Below, in pieces: positions 7,317-15,127 of a stretch of DNA of 40,366 bases. Each line of letters starts with the position of its first letter. The stretch's first letter is position 1. The DNA is from CAYMCQ01 sp964389025 (lineage in GTDB: Bacteria; Verrucomicrobiota; Verrucomicrobiia; Limisphaerales; CAYMCQ01), in contig CAYMCQ010000033.1 of the NCBI GenBank assembly GCA_964389025.1, forward strand, positions 1-40,366, given 5' to 3'. The notes under the pieces are model-generated. The model saw only the letters and a program-made list of their open reading frames with translations, ran no database searches and was not told where the DNA came from. Position numbers and translations under genes: made by a program.

Positions 7317-8489
7317 ATGAACTACAAAATCTCTCAACGCGCCGCGTCGCTCTCGCCGTCGCTCACGCTGGCGATTGATTCCAAGGCCAAGCAGATGAAG
7401 GCCGATGGCATTGACGTCGTCGGTTTCGGCGCGGGCGAACCGGATTTCGACACGCCGCAACACATCAAAGACGCCGCCAAAGCCGCGCTGGACGCGGGCT
7501 TCACGAAATACACTCCGGCTGCGGGCATTCCCGAACTGCGCCAGGCCATCGCCGACAAACACAAGCGCGAAAACGGCCTCAACTACAAGCCGTCCCAAAT
7601 CATCGTCTCGTGCGGCGGTAAACATTCCTGCTACAACGTCATCCTCGCGACCTGTCAGGAAGGCGACGAAGTCATCATCCCCGCGCCGTATTGGTTGAGC
7701 TACCCGGAAATGGTGAAACTCGCCGGCGCAAAACCGGTCATCATCACGACGACGGACAAAACGGAATTCAAGATCACGCCCGAGCAACTCCGCGCCGCCA
7801 TCACGCCGCGCACAAGAATTTTTCTGCTCAACTCGCCAAGCAATCCGACCGGCTCGGTTTACACGCCCGAAGAAATAAAAGTTCTCGGCGACATCTGCGT
7901 CGAGCGCGGCGTTCTCATCATGAGCGACGAAATTTACGAGCATCTGCTTTACGACGGCGCGGTTCACAAAAGTGTCGCCAGCTTTTCGCAGGCGCATTTC
8001 GAGCACACGATTCTCGTCCACGGTTTCGCCAAAGCGTGGAGCATGACCGGCTGGCGACTCGGTTGGTGCGCCGCGCCTGAGCCGATTGCCAAAGCGATTG
8101 ACGCGATCCAAAGCCACAGCACGAGCAACCCGACTTCGTTCGCGCAACGCGGCGGCGTCGCCGCGCTCAACGGGTCGCAGGAACATTTGAAAGGCTGGCT
8201 CGCTGAATACAACAAACGCCGCACCTACGCCTGGAAAAAGTTGAACACGATCCCCGGAATTTCCTGCGTCAACGCCAAGGGCGCGTTCTACCTGTTCCCG
8301 AACATCTCCAAAACCGGCATCAAGTCCGCCGACTTCTGCGCGAAACTTTTGGAACAGGAAAAAGTCGCCGCCGTTCCCGGCATCGCCTTCGGCGCGGACG
8401 ACTGTCTACGCATCAGCTACGCAACCAACATGGCGAACATCGAGAAGGGCTTGGAGCGCATCGAGCGGTTTTGCAAAAACCTCGGGTAG
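7317..8489 (+). CDS. aspC: Pyridoxal-phosphate aminotransferase, aspartate type
   Basis: The 390-residue protein is a class I/II fold-type I aminotransferase of the Thermus-like (group Ib) aspartate aminotransferase type. Visible signatures are the N-terminal GAGEPDFDTP, the NSPSNPTGSVY cofactor motif, the DEIYEHLLYDG Asp and Tyr, the Schiff-base Lys in GFAKAWSMTGWRLGW, and the late LRISYATN with the substrate-carboxylate Arg. It would exchange amino groups between aspartate and 2-oxoglutarate; prephenate or other substrates are possible in this group. The stop codon (8487-8489) lies inside the left end of a palindromic repeat. Confidence 0.9.
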   Translation: MNYKISQRAASLSPSLTLAIDSKAKQMKADGIDVVGFGAGEPDFDTPQHIKDAAKAALDAGFTKYTPAAGIPELRQAIADKHKRENGLNYKPSQIIVSCGGKHSCYNVILATCQEGDEVIIPAPYWLSYPEMVKLAGAKPVIITTTDKTEFKITPEQLRAAITPRTRIFLLNSPSNPTGSVYTPEEIKVLGDICVERGVLIMSDEIYEHLLYDGAVHKSVASFSQAHFEHTILVHGFAKAWSMTGWRLGWCAAPEPIAKAIDAIQSHSTSNPTSFAQRGGVAALNGSQEHLKGWLAEYNKRRTYAWKKLNTIPGISCVNAKGAFYLFPNISKTGIKSADFCAKLLEQEKVAAVPGIAFGADDCLRISYATNMANIEKGLERIERFCKNLG

Positions 8490-8640
8490 CACGCGCGTCT
8501 CGCGCGTCAAATTCGGCGTCCCGCCGAATTTCGTCGAAAGAGAACTTTTACCAATTGCCGACCGATGGCTGTGGATTTCGGACTCCTACCACGGATTCCG
8601 GCGGGACGCCGGAATCAACAGGCCGGAGGCCTGTGCCACC
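8485..8640. repeat. Palindromic element family A, copy 1
   Basis: Four perfect hairpins, each with a 3-nt loop, follow one another: ACGCGCG/CGCGCGT (8491-8507, loop TCT), ATTCGGCG/CGCCGAAT (8511-8529, loop TCC), ATTCCGGCG/CGCCGGAAT (8595-8615, loop GGA) and ACAGGCC/GGCCTGT (8618-8634, loop GGA). GGGTAGCAC at the left end and GTGCCACC at the right end match the ends of the copy at 34974-35131. It fills the gap between the aminotransferase stop and the YkgJ-type gene. Confidence 0.85.
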
Positions 8641-8644
8641 ATCT

Positions 8645-9172
8645 TCACGCCAAAAAATCCCGCTCCAAAATTTTCGTGAGCTTGTGGACGGCCAGCATCA
8701 ATTCACCGCGACGCCCGGCGTTTTCCTCGTCCGCAAGGTCAATCGGTTGCGACATGATTTCAGCATAGCGGCGGTTCAGCGGCATCTTCTCGTCGCGCTG
8801 GCCAAGTTCGCGGACAAGTTTCCGCACTTCATCGGCGACGCGGCGCGCTTCGGTAATCGCCTTGAGCGCGGATGTGGTCGTGACCTTTCCCGATTGCGTC
8901 CGTTCGAGCAAGCGGCACTCAAATGTGCGGCAGCGCTTGGGACGGTTTTCGTAGATGCTGCAAAGTTTTCCATCGAAGCAGGCGCAAGGCTGCGTGAAAC
9001 AGATTTTTCCGTTCTTCTTTTTCTGCAAATCCATTCCGAGCGCGGCCAGTTTTTTTGCGTCGTCGCCGCGCTGCAGTTCAACGTCGCCGAACAAAACACC
9101 GTTGCAGCACAGGCCGCACGCCGGGCAGAGTTGCGAGACGCAATCAAGCTGGTCTGGTATTAGAGTGTTCAC
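8645..9172 (-). CDS. YkgJ-type Cys-cluster protein
   Basis: The 175-residue protein has a Cys-rich N-terminal half: CPACGLCCNG near residue 17, then CFTQPCACFDGKLCSIY and RPKRCRTFEC. This is the pattern of the YkgJ family (Zn- or Fe-binding Cys clusters). Proteins of this family are thought to bind metal, but their reaction is poorly known. The rest is helical and charged, without membrane segments. The gene is a single unit bounded on both sides by palindromic repeats (8485-8640 and 9179-9257). The ATG at 9172 is only 6 bp from the downstream-side repeat. Confidence 0.85.
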   Translation of the reverse strand: MNTLIPDQLDCVSQLCPACGLCCNGVLFGDVELQRGDDAKKLAALGMDLQKKKNGKICFTQPCACFDGKLCSIYENRPKRCRTFECRLLERTQSGKVTTTSALKAITEARRVADEVRKLVRELGQRDEKMPLNRRYAEIMSQPIDLADEENAGRRGELMLAVHKLTKILERDFLA

Positions 9173-9178
9173 TCAAAA

Positions 9179-9257
9179 TTTCGGAGGGCGGAGTTCCACG
9201 ACGCCCTGACTTCATTTCACAAAAAGTTAGGGACTCGCAGAGCTCGTCCCTCCGAAA
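9179..9257. repeat. Palindromic element family B
   Basis: TTTCGGAGGG (9179-9188) and CCCTCCGAAA (9248-9257) are perfect terminal inverted repeats. The first 29 bp recur, inverted, at 22-50. It lies between the YkgJ-type start and the tsaD stop, so it may also sit over the promoter of the YkgJ-type gene. Confidence 0.85.
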
Positions 9258-9262
9258 GTAAA

Positions 9263-10426
9263 TCACGCGAGTTGCAGGCCGGGCGCGATGTCGGCGTCGT
9301 AACTGCGCGGCGATTCGCCTTTCAACAATTTTCGTTCTGCCAAAATCCCAATCATCGCGGCGTTGTCGGTGCAGAGACCTTTTTCGGCGAGCCGCAGCTT
9401 GAAGCTTTCGCGTTGGCAGGCTGCGGCCAATTCCTTTCGCAGTGAACGGTTGCACGTCACGCCGCCGGATGCGGTGACGCAGTTCACGCGCAGTTTTTTC
9501 GCGGCGCGGATGGTTTTCTTCACCAGCACATCCACGATTGCGGCCTGCACGCTCGCGCACAAGTCGCGCAAGTCCTGTGAATCTTCGAGCGTCTTCGGAT
9601 GGTCGCGGACGAAATAGCGCACGGAAGTTTTCAGGCCGCTGAAACTGAAATCGTCGTGCGGCTCGTGGATCATCGGTCGCGGAAAATCAAACGCGCGCGG
9701 GTTTCCCTGTTCGGCGATGCGGTCAATCTCCGGCCCGGCGGGATACTGGAGGCCGAGAAGTTTGCCGACTTTGTCGAAACATTCGCCGGCGGCGTCGTCA
9801 ACCGTCGAGCCGAGAACGCGATGTTTCAATTCCGCTTCCACGTGGACGAGCATCGTGTGGCCGCCGCTGACGATGAGCGAGACGTTGGGTTGGAAAGAAT
9901 CGAAGTCGGCTGCGAACGTCAGTTTTTGGGGAGCGCAGCCGCCTCGGCTGCTGTTCAGCGCGCCCTCGCGCCGAACATTCGGACGTCCAGCCGAGTTCGT
10001 GCCGACGACGAGGGCGTCGTCGGTCGCACGCGAGGCGCGTGCGCTCCCCATTTCAGAACAAGACCGAACCCACGGTGAATACAAGTGCGCTTCATGATGA
10101 TGAATGCCGAGAAACGGCTTTCTCAGAACGAACGCCATCGTCTGCGCAGCGTTGAAGCCGACCATGAGCGCGCTCGGCAAGCCCGGTCCTTGAGTGGCGG
10201 CGATGGCGTCAATTTCGCCAATGTTCACGCCGCTTTCATGCAATGCCGCGTTCGTGACTGGAATCAAATTTCGCAAATGCTCGCGCGCGGCAAGTTCAGG
10301 AACAACGCCGCCGTATTCCGCATGAAGTTTGATTTGCGAGGAGACGACGCTCGACAGCACGAGACCGTTTTGGACGACGGCGGCGCTGGTTTCATCGCAG
10401 GAAGTTTCGAAGGCGAGGAGGGTCAT
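9263..10426 (-). CDS. tsaD: tRNA N6-adenosine threonylcarbamoyltransferase TsaD with an in-frame insertion
   Basis: TsaD transfers threonylcarbamoyl to A37 of ANN-decoding tRNAs, together with TsaB and TsaE. The family marks are all here: FETSCDET at residues 6-13, GGVVPELAAREH, the metal-binding HHHEAH at 109-114, VSGGHT at 187-192, FDKVGKLLGL, and the late CTDNAAM. At 387 residues it is about 45 longer than the usual 335-345. The excess is residues 126-167, encoded by a palindromic element (9928-10049) that stays open in this frame. It falls between HLYSPWV and NVSLIVSGGHT, a loop that varies in the family, so the enzyme is probably still active. It is the last gene of the ispD-ctpA-tsaD run. 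Confidence 0.95.
   Translation of the reverse strand: MTLLAFETSCDETSAAVVQNGLVLSSVVSSQIKLHAEYGGVVPELAAREHLRNLIPVTNAALHESGVNIGEIDAIAATQGPGLPSALMVGFNAAQTMAFVLRKPFLGIHHHEAHLYSPWVRSCSEMGSARASRATDDALVVGTNSAGRPNVRREGALNSSRGGCAPQKLTFAADFDSFQPNVSLIVSGGHTMLVHVEAELKHRVLGSTVDDAAGECFDKVGKLLGLQYPAGPEIDRIAEQGNPRAFDFPRPMIHEPHDDFSFSGLKTSVRYFVRDHPKTLEDSQDLRDLCASVQAAIVDVLVKKTIRAAKKLRVNCVTASGGVTCNRSLRKELAAACQRESFKLRLAEKGLCTDNAAMIGILAERKLLKGESPRSYDADIAPGLQLA
9928..10049. repeat. Palindromic element inside tsaD
   Basis: GGGGAGCGCA (9928-9937) and TGCGCTCCCC (10040-10049) are perfect ends; the symmetry continues inward through CGCCTCG with two mismatches. A second pair, CGCCCTCG (9961-9968) and CGAGGGCG (10009-10016), is nested inside. 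The minus-strand frame has no stop and encodes about 41 extra residues of TsaD. Confidence 0.9.
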
Positions 10427-10427
10427 T

Positions 10428-10491
10428 TGAAGTTCGAATGGAGAAGGTCGAAGTGCGAGTTCGTCTTCCGCACTTCACACTTCGGACTTCA
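10428..10491. repeat. Palindromic element between ctpA and tsaD
   Basis: TGAAGTTCGAA (10428-10438) pairs with TTCGGACTTCA (10481-10491) with one mismatch, and GAAGTGCG (10450-10457) pairs perfectly with CGCACTTC (10469-10476). The right arm contains the ctpA stop codon (10489-10491), and the left arm ends 1 bp before the tsaD start. As RNA it would fold between the two genes. Confidence 0.8.
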
Positions 10492-11853
10492 TTGCGCCGC
10501 CGCCACTTTTTCTGGCTTGCCCGCCATTTTCTGCGAGCCGTTTTCGCGGGACGTGATGATCATGATTCCTTTGAGCAGATCCATCGCGCGTTCAAGCTGG
10601 ACGTCGTGCGCCTTCTCCGCCATCGCGCGGTCTTTTTCGTTGAGAGATTCGAGTCCGCCGGGCAGGCGTTTCATTTGGAGCGCCACTTCCTGTTCGTAGG
10701 TCATCGTCACGGGAACGTCCGGCGTGATGCCCTGCTCATGAATGACCTTGTGGCTGGGCGTGTAATACTTGGCGGTTGTCAGCCGCAACGCGGGCACGCT
10801 GCCGTCATTTTGGGCCGGCAACGGCAAAATGCTTTGCACGGAGCCTTTGCCAAAGGTTTGCTCGCCAAGAACGATGGCGCGTTTCAGATCCTGCAAACAA
10901 CCCGCGACGATTTCTGAGGCGCTGGCGCTGCCCATGTTCACGAGAATCACGATGGGCATCGTCGTGCCGTCCTTGTTCACGAGCATGTCGCCGCGTCCGC
11001 CCGCAACGCGGCGGGAATTTTGCAGTGTGTTGCGGCCTTCGGTGGTGACGATGAGTTTTCCACGCGCCAGAAATTTTTCGCAAACTTCCACGGCTTGATC
11101 GAGCAATCCGCCGGGATTGCCGCGCAAATCAAGGACGAGCGCGCGCATGCCCTGCGATTTCAATTTGCGGAGCGCGGCATCGAGTTCGCTGCCGGTCTTG
11201 TCGCCGAACTGCACGAGGCGCACGTAGCCGATGTTGTTTTCGCCGAGCGGAAATTCCTTTTTACCGTTGATGTCCTTGGCCATGTCCACTTTGATCTCAG
11301 CGCGGGTCAACTTGTAGTCCTTCACTTTGCCTGACGAGGGCCGCAACACCGTGATGCTCACGTCCGTGCCGGGATCGCCTCGGAGATTTTTCACGGCGTC
11401 GGTCAGCGACATCTTCTCGGTGCTCCTGCCGTCAATCTTGATGATGCGGTCGCCGGTGAGGATTCCCGCCTTGAAACCCGGCGTGTCCTCCATCGGCGCG
11501 ATGACGGTGATGAAATTGTCACGCACGGAAATGACGATGCCCAGCCCGCCGAAATGCCCCTCGGTGTCGTCCTGCAACTCCTTGAACTTGGACGGCTCCA
11601 TGAATTCGCTGTGCGGGTCGAGCGTGTTGATCATTCCTTTAAGCGAGCCATAGACGAGGTCTTGATACGTCACATCCTTTCCGTCCACGTAATCCTTGCG
11701 GACTTTTTCCATGACGAAGGAAAAAAGTTCGAGGCTCGGGTAGGCGTTGTCCTTGCCGGCGGCGTGCGCGGTTGTGAAATAAACCTTCGCTCCGATGACG
11801 AGATTGGCCGCGAGCGCGACCACGAGAAGACTGAAAATGATGCGACGTTTCAT
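10489..11853 (-). CDS. ctpA: Carboxy-terminal processing protease (S41 family)
   Basis: The ATG at 11853 is preferred over upstream starts because it opens a clean signal/anchor (IIFSLLVVALAANLVIGAK). The 454-residue protein then has a helical N-terminal part ending in LDPHSEFM, a PDZ domain (about residues 85-165, GLGIVISV to MSLTDAVKNLRG), and the S41 catalytic core with Ser in GSASASEIVAG and Lys in GEQTFGKGSVQ. CtpA proteases cut C-termini of periplasmic proteins and regulate cell-wall enzymes. It lies 156 bp after ispD and 62 bp before tsaD, both gaps filled by palindromic repeats. Confidence 0.95.
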   Translation of the reverse strand: MKRRIIFSLLVVALAANLVIGAKVYFTTAHAAGKDNAYPSLELFSFVMEKVRKDYVDGKDVTYQDLVYGSLKGMINTLDPHSEFMEPSKFKELQDDTEGHFGGLGIVISVRDNFITVIAPMEDTPGFKAGILTGDRIIKIDGRSTEKMSLTDAVKNLRGDPGTDVSITVLRPSSGKVKDYKLTRAEIKVDMAKDINGKKEFPLGENNIGYVRLVQFGDKTGSELDAALRKLKSQGMRALVLDLRGNPGGLLDQAVEVCEKFLARGKLIVTTEGRNTLQNSRRVAGGRGDMLVNKDGTTMPIVILVNMGSASASEIVAGCLQDLKRAIVLGEQTFGKGSVQSILPLPAQNDGSVPALRLTTAKYYTPSHKVIHEQGITPDVPVTMTYEQEVALQMKRLPGGLESLNEKDRAMAEKAHDVQLERAMDLLKGIMIITSRENGSQKMAGKPEKVAAAQ

Positions 11854-11934
11854 GAGACTGAATCTAAGTTTAGCAAACGATAAGCGGCGTGAGCGGGATT
11901 GGCAAGAAAGCATGACGAAAGCTCCAAATTCCAA

Positions 11935-12052
11935 GCACCAAGCTCCAGAGAAACTTCAAATCCCAAACATCAAAAAAGGATTCCCGGCGCGACTTAAACC
12001 AAGCCGCAATTATTTGGAGCTTGATGATTGGAGCTTCTCTGGAGCTTGGTGC
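11935..12052. repeat. Palindromic element family C, copy 1
   Basis: GCACCAAGCTCCAGAGAA (11935-11952) is perfectly inverted at 12035-12052. Many AGCTCCA/TGGAGCT words surround it. The right part encodes the last residues and the stop codon of IspD. A related copy is at 32229-32363. Confidence 0.85.
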
Positions 12053-12735
12053 CTGGAGCTTGGTGGTTTTTTCAAGAGCATTTCCACAAAAGCCAGGTCC
12101 TCCGGCCTCGTCACCTTAGGATTCGGCGACGCGCTCGCGACGAGCTTCACCGCCTGTCCGACCAACTCGCACGCTGCCGTGTCATCGGTGACGACCAAAC
12201 CGCGCTTGCGGACTTCAGTCAGCGCGCGACGGATGATCTCCAGCCGAAACGTCTGCGGAGTTTGCACCGCCCAAAGTTTAGAGCGGTCGAGAGTTCGTTC
12301 CACGATTTTCCCGTCGTGGGATTCTTTGATGGTGTCGGTGACGGGCTGCGTTGCGACCGCTGCGCCGATTTCGCGCGCCGCATCAATCGTGGCCGCAATC
12401 AATTCCGAACTCGCACAGGGCCGCGCGCCATCCTGAATCGCGACGATTTCGCACGACGGCGAAACGGCTTCGAGTCCGTTCCAGACCGAATCCTGCCGCT
12501 CCGCGCCGCCTGCGACGACTTTGAATTTTTTTTTGAACTTCGCGCCAAGTTGCTCGACATCGTTTTGCAACCCATCGCGCACGACGACGACGATTTCATC
12601 AATCACCGGCGAGTCGTCGAACCGACGCCATGTGTGGGCGAGAATCGGCTCGCCCGCGATTTCGAGAAAAAGTTTGTCCACGCTTTTTCCCATGCGAGTT
12701 CCTTTTCCTGCAGCGACGATGATGGCAGTGTTCAT
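12010..12735 (-). CDS. ispD: 2-C-methyl-D-erythritol 4-phosphate cytidylyltransferase
   Basis: IspD couples CTP to methylerythritol phosphate in the non-mevalonate isoprenoid pathway. The protein starts IIVAAGKGTRMGKSVDK, the nucleotide-binding loop of the family, and shows DGARPCAS and the late DTAACELVG and PEDLAF motifs. The expected domain ends near DLAFVEMLLKK; the remaining 15-18 residues (PSSRHQAPEKLQSSSSK) are encoded by a dispersed palindromic repeat, so the native stop seems to have been replaced. The start codon directly follows the TAA of the upstream toxin gene with no gap, implying co-transcription. The next gene is ctpA. Confidence 0.93.
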   Translation of the reverse strand: MNTAIIVAAGKGTRMGKSVDKLFLEIAGEPILAHTWRRFDDSPVIDEIVVVVRDGLQNDVEQLGAKFKKKFKVVAGGAERQDSVWNGLEAVSPSCEIVAIQDGARPCASSELIAATIDAAREIGAAVATQPVTDTIKESHDGKIVERTLDRSKLWAVQTPQTFRLEIIRRALTEVRKRGLVVTDDTAACELVGQAVKLVASASPNPKVTRPEDLAFVEMLLKKPPSSRHQAPEKLQSSSSK

Positions 12736-13047
12736 TTAATCGAGTTGTTTCCGACGCTCGCGCAACCAACGCGGGTCGCGCGAGCCGTGATGGATCGCAA
12801 TCAAAACGACTTCTTGTCCGAGTATCATGTAGAAGACTCCGTATCTTTTGAAGCGCCGCAGTCGAACGCAACGCACGTCGCCAAATCGGATGGAGTAAAT
12901 GAGCGCGTCTTCAGCCAGCGAGTTGACGACAGCTTCCGATTCATCGAGAAAACCATCGCCAAGTCCCGGCAGTTGTTCGTCATACCAGAGAGCGGCAGCG
13001 AGTTGATCTTCTTCAACGAGCCTCGGCCTTCTGATGACGAATTTCAT
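12736..13047 (-). CDS. RelE/ParE-type toxin
   Basis: From the ATG at 13047 the protein has 103 residues starting MKFVIRRPRLVEEDQLAAALWYDEQ. It has the ParE/RelE fold pattern: two N-terminal helices with the A..WY and GLGDGFLDE motifs, then strands with RFKRYGVFYMILGQEVVLIAIHHGSRDP, close to the family consensus. RelE-fold toxins cleave mRNA at the ribosome, while ParE proteins target gyrase; the target here cannot be told. The longer start at 13092 is possible but would deepen the overlap with the antitoxin gene. The stop abuts the ispD start codon. Confidence 0.88.
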   Translation of the reverse strand: MKFVIRRPRLVEEDQLAAALWYDEQLPGLGDGFLDESEAVVNSLAEDALIYSIRFGDVRCVRLRRFKRYGVFYMILGQEVVLIAIHHGSRDPRWLRERRKQLD

Positions 13048-13270
13048 GCAGGCGCGCTCGGACGCGATCAGTCGTTCCTTCCCACGGCTCAAGTCGCTCG
13101 GGGTGAGCCAGCGCTTCTTCGCGGCGACGGAGAATCTCGGCTTGAACTTCGGGATGAATGTAATCCGGCCTGACGAGTTCCGCTTCGTGTTGATAAAGCC
13201 AGTCCAAAAAGCGCTCCCGCTCCTCGGGCTTTAATTTCAACACCGATTCTTCGAGTTGCTCGACGCTCAT
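13013..13270 (-). CDS. Antitoxin of the putative addiction-module component type
   Basis: The 85-residue acidic/helical protein (MSVEQLEESVLKLKPEERERFLDWL) begins with the helix typical of the small addiction-module antitoxins found before RelE/ParE toxins. It overlaps the toxin gene by 35 bp. The order antitoxin then toxin is the usual one. It would bind and neutralise the toxin and repress the operon. It sits 60 bp after recJ in the middle of a housekeeping run, which suggests insertion. Confidence 0.82.
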   Translation of the reverse strand: MSVEQLEESVLKLKPEERERFLDWLYQHEAELVRPDYIHPEVQAEILRRREEALAHPERLEPWEGTTDRVRARLHEIRHQKAEAR

Positions 13271-13330
13271 GGAAAAAGATTACTCTGCAACGTGGCTGTT
13301 CCGCAACCTGCAACTTTCACCTTGCAACCT

Positions 13331-15127
13331 TCAACTGGCTGCCGCCCGCCAATCCAAAACTTTCAACTGCACAGCACGCGAGCCGTTGTAGTCATTGATC
13401 TGCGGTGCGAAGGCGAGGTCGAATTTCCCGACGGGCAGCGATTCATTTCCTGCGCGCCACCAGACGGCTTCGTGCGTGGCCGTGCCGTCGTTGACCCACA
13501 TTTTAACGTGCTGCTTTTCCGCGCCCATGCGCTGGAGCGGGCGTTGGTGCGTCACGCCGCGCGCGGCAAATTGGACGGGCGGATTTCCCTGCCCGGTCGG
13601 GAGCAGACGATTCAACTCGCCGAGCGTCGCAAGATTCAATTCTTCGAGCGCGACTTCCGCGTCAATCCGCAATGGCGGCTGCAAATCGTCCGGCTTCAAC
13701 GCGCGGCGCGCCAGTTCGTTCATGCGCGTCCGGAACAGATCAAGTTTGTCGCAATGGATCGTCAGCCCCGCCGCCATCGCGTGGCCGCCATGGCGAATCA
13801 GCAAATCTCCGCACTCGCGCAGTGCCGCCGCCAGATCGAAGCCCGCGATGCTGCGTCCCGAGCCGCGCCACTCCGTTCCCTCGCCACCGACGATGATGGT
13901 AGGGCGATAAAACTGCTGCAACACGCGCGACGCGACAATGCCGACGACGCCGATGTGCCAGAGCAATCGGCCTTCGACGATGACGAAATCTTTTTGCGGA
14001 TCGAACTTCGATTTCACCGTGCCGATGACTTCGTCCGCGATGCTGCTTTCGATTTTTTGCCGCTCTCGATTTCGCGAGTCGAGGTTTTGCGCGAGCGGCA
14101 TGGCTTCGGCCACATCGCGCGCGAGCAGCAGGTGCAATGATTCCTCGGCGGTTTCGAGGCGGCCAGCCGCGTTGAGCCGGGGCGCGAGCGCGAAACCCAC
14201 TTCGTAAGTGCCTAGCACACCGGAAACCTGCGCGACTTTTTTCAATGCCACGAGGCCGGGGCGCGTTGTGGTTTTCAATTTCTCCAAACCGATGGAAACC
14301 AGAATCCGATTTTCGCCGGTGAGCGGGACGATGTCGGCAATGGTTCCGAGCGCGACCAGATCGAGCAGCGGTTTCAGATCGAAGTCGGCTGCGCCCGGCA
14401 GATTGGTTTCGCGCCCGCGCTTGATGATGGCGTGCGCGAGTTTGAATGCGAGGCCGGCGGAGCAAAGTTCGGTAAAAGTAGGACAGGCTTCCAGCCTGTC
14501 CGGCGAGCGCGGCGGCGCGAGCGTTGCGTCGGCTTCGCCGACGCGGGCAGGCTGGAAGCCTGCCCTACTTTCGAGCTGCGGATTAACGAGCGCGACCGCA
14601 GGGGGTGCAGGCAAAGAAATCTGGTGATGATCCAAAACGATCACATCCACTCCGCGCTGTTGAAGCCATGAGATTGTTTCCACCGCTGTCGAGCCGCAGT
14701 CAACGGCAAGCAAAAGTTTTACTGGAAATTTTCGGAGACAATTTTCCACGCCGTCCTGACTCAAGCCGTAGCCTTCGTCCATCCGGTGCGGAAGATAAAA
14801 TTCCACAGTCCAGCCGAGCTTGCGCAAAACTTCCAGCAGCAGCGTCGTGGAAGTGACGCCATCAACGTCGTAGTCGCCGAAGATAATGAGCGTCTCGCCG
14901 CGTTCGCGCGCGGCAAAGAGACGGTCAACGGCGGCGCACATGTTCGGCAGGAGAAACGGGTCAGCCAAAAATTTGAGGCGCGGTTCGAGGAAACGGTTGA
15001 TCGTTTCAGGTTCGCTGTGGCCGCGGTTGAGGAGGCACTGCGCGAGGAGCCGGGAGATTTTCAGTTCCGAGGCTAGTTTTTCCGCGAGGAAGGGTTGCGG
15101 AGGCGCTGGCGTCCAGCGGAATTTCAT
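13331..15127 (-). CDS. recJ: Single-strand DNA exonuclease RecJ with an in-frame insertion
   Basis: RecJ degrades single-stranded DNA 5' to 3' in recombination and mismatch repair. From the ATG at 15127 the protein has 598 residues. It shows the DHH phosphoesterase motifs FGDYDVDGVTS (about residues 83-93), AVDCGS, VLDHHQ (164-169) and GTIADIVPL, then the DHHA1 segment with GSGRSIAGFDL and RHGGHAMAAG, and the OB-fold end. Residues 186-218 are foreign: they are encoded by a palindromic element (14475-14571) placed between LVNPQL and TFTELCSAG, which are adjacent in other RecJ proteins. The start overlaps the terC stop (ATGA). A longer upstream start lacks support. Confidence 0.95.
   Translation of the reverse strand: MKFRWTPAPPQPFLAEKLASELKISRLLAQCLLNRGHSEPETINRFLEPRLKFLADPFLLPNMCAAVDRLFAARERGETLIIFGDYDVDGVTSTTLLLEVLRKLGWTVEFYLPHRMDEGYGLSQDGVENCLRKFPVKLLLAVDCGSTAVETISWLQQRGVDVIVLDHHQISLPAPPAVALVNPQLESRAGFQPARVGEADATLAPPRSPDRLEACPTFTELCSAGLAFKLAHAIIKRGRETNLPGAADFDLKPLLDLVALGTIADIVPLTGENRILVSIGLEKLKTTTRPGLVALKKVAQVSGVLGTYEVGFALAPRLNAAGRLETAEESLHLLLARDVAEAMPLAQNLDSRNRERQKIESSIADEVIGTVKSKFDPQKDFVIVEGRLLWHIGVVGIVASRVLQQFYRPTIIVGGEGTEWRGSGRSIAGFDLAAALRECGDLLIRHGGHAMAAGLTIHCDKLDLFRTRMNELARRALKPDDLQPPLRIDAEVALEELNLATLGELNRLLPTGQGNPPVQFAARGVTHQRPLQRMGAEKQHVKMWVNDGTATHEAVWWRAGNESLPVGKFDLAFAPQINDYNGSRAVQLKVLDWRAAAS
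14475..14571. repeat. Palindromic element inside recJ
   Basis: The outer 27-bp arms (14475-14501 and 14545-14571) are inverted repeats of each other with two mismatches, and each arm is itself a hairpin (GGACAGGC/GCCTGTCC; GGGCAGGC/GCCTGCCC). A third hairpin, GCGTCGGC/GCCGACGC with loop TTC, lies at 14526-14544. The minus-strand frame is open and translated as part of RecJ. Confidence 0.92.

Noticed and set aside
12028..13173. Plus-strand 381-codon frame over ispD and the toxin gene
   Set aside because: It overlaps three well-supported minus-strand genes and has no family pattern.
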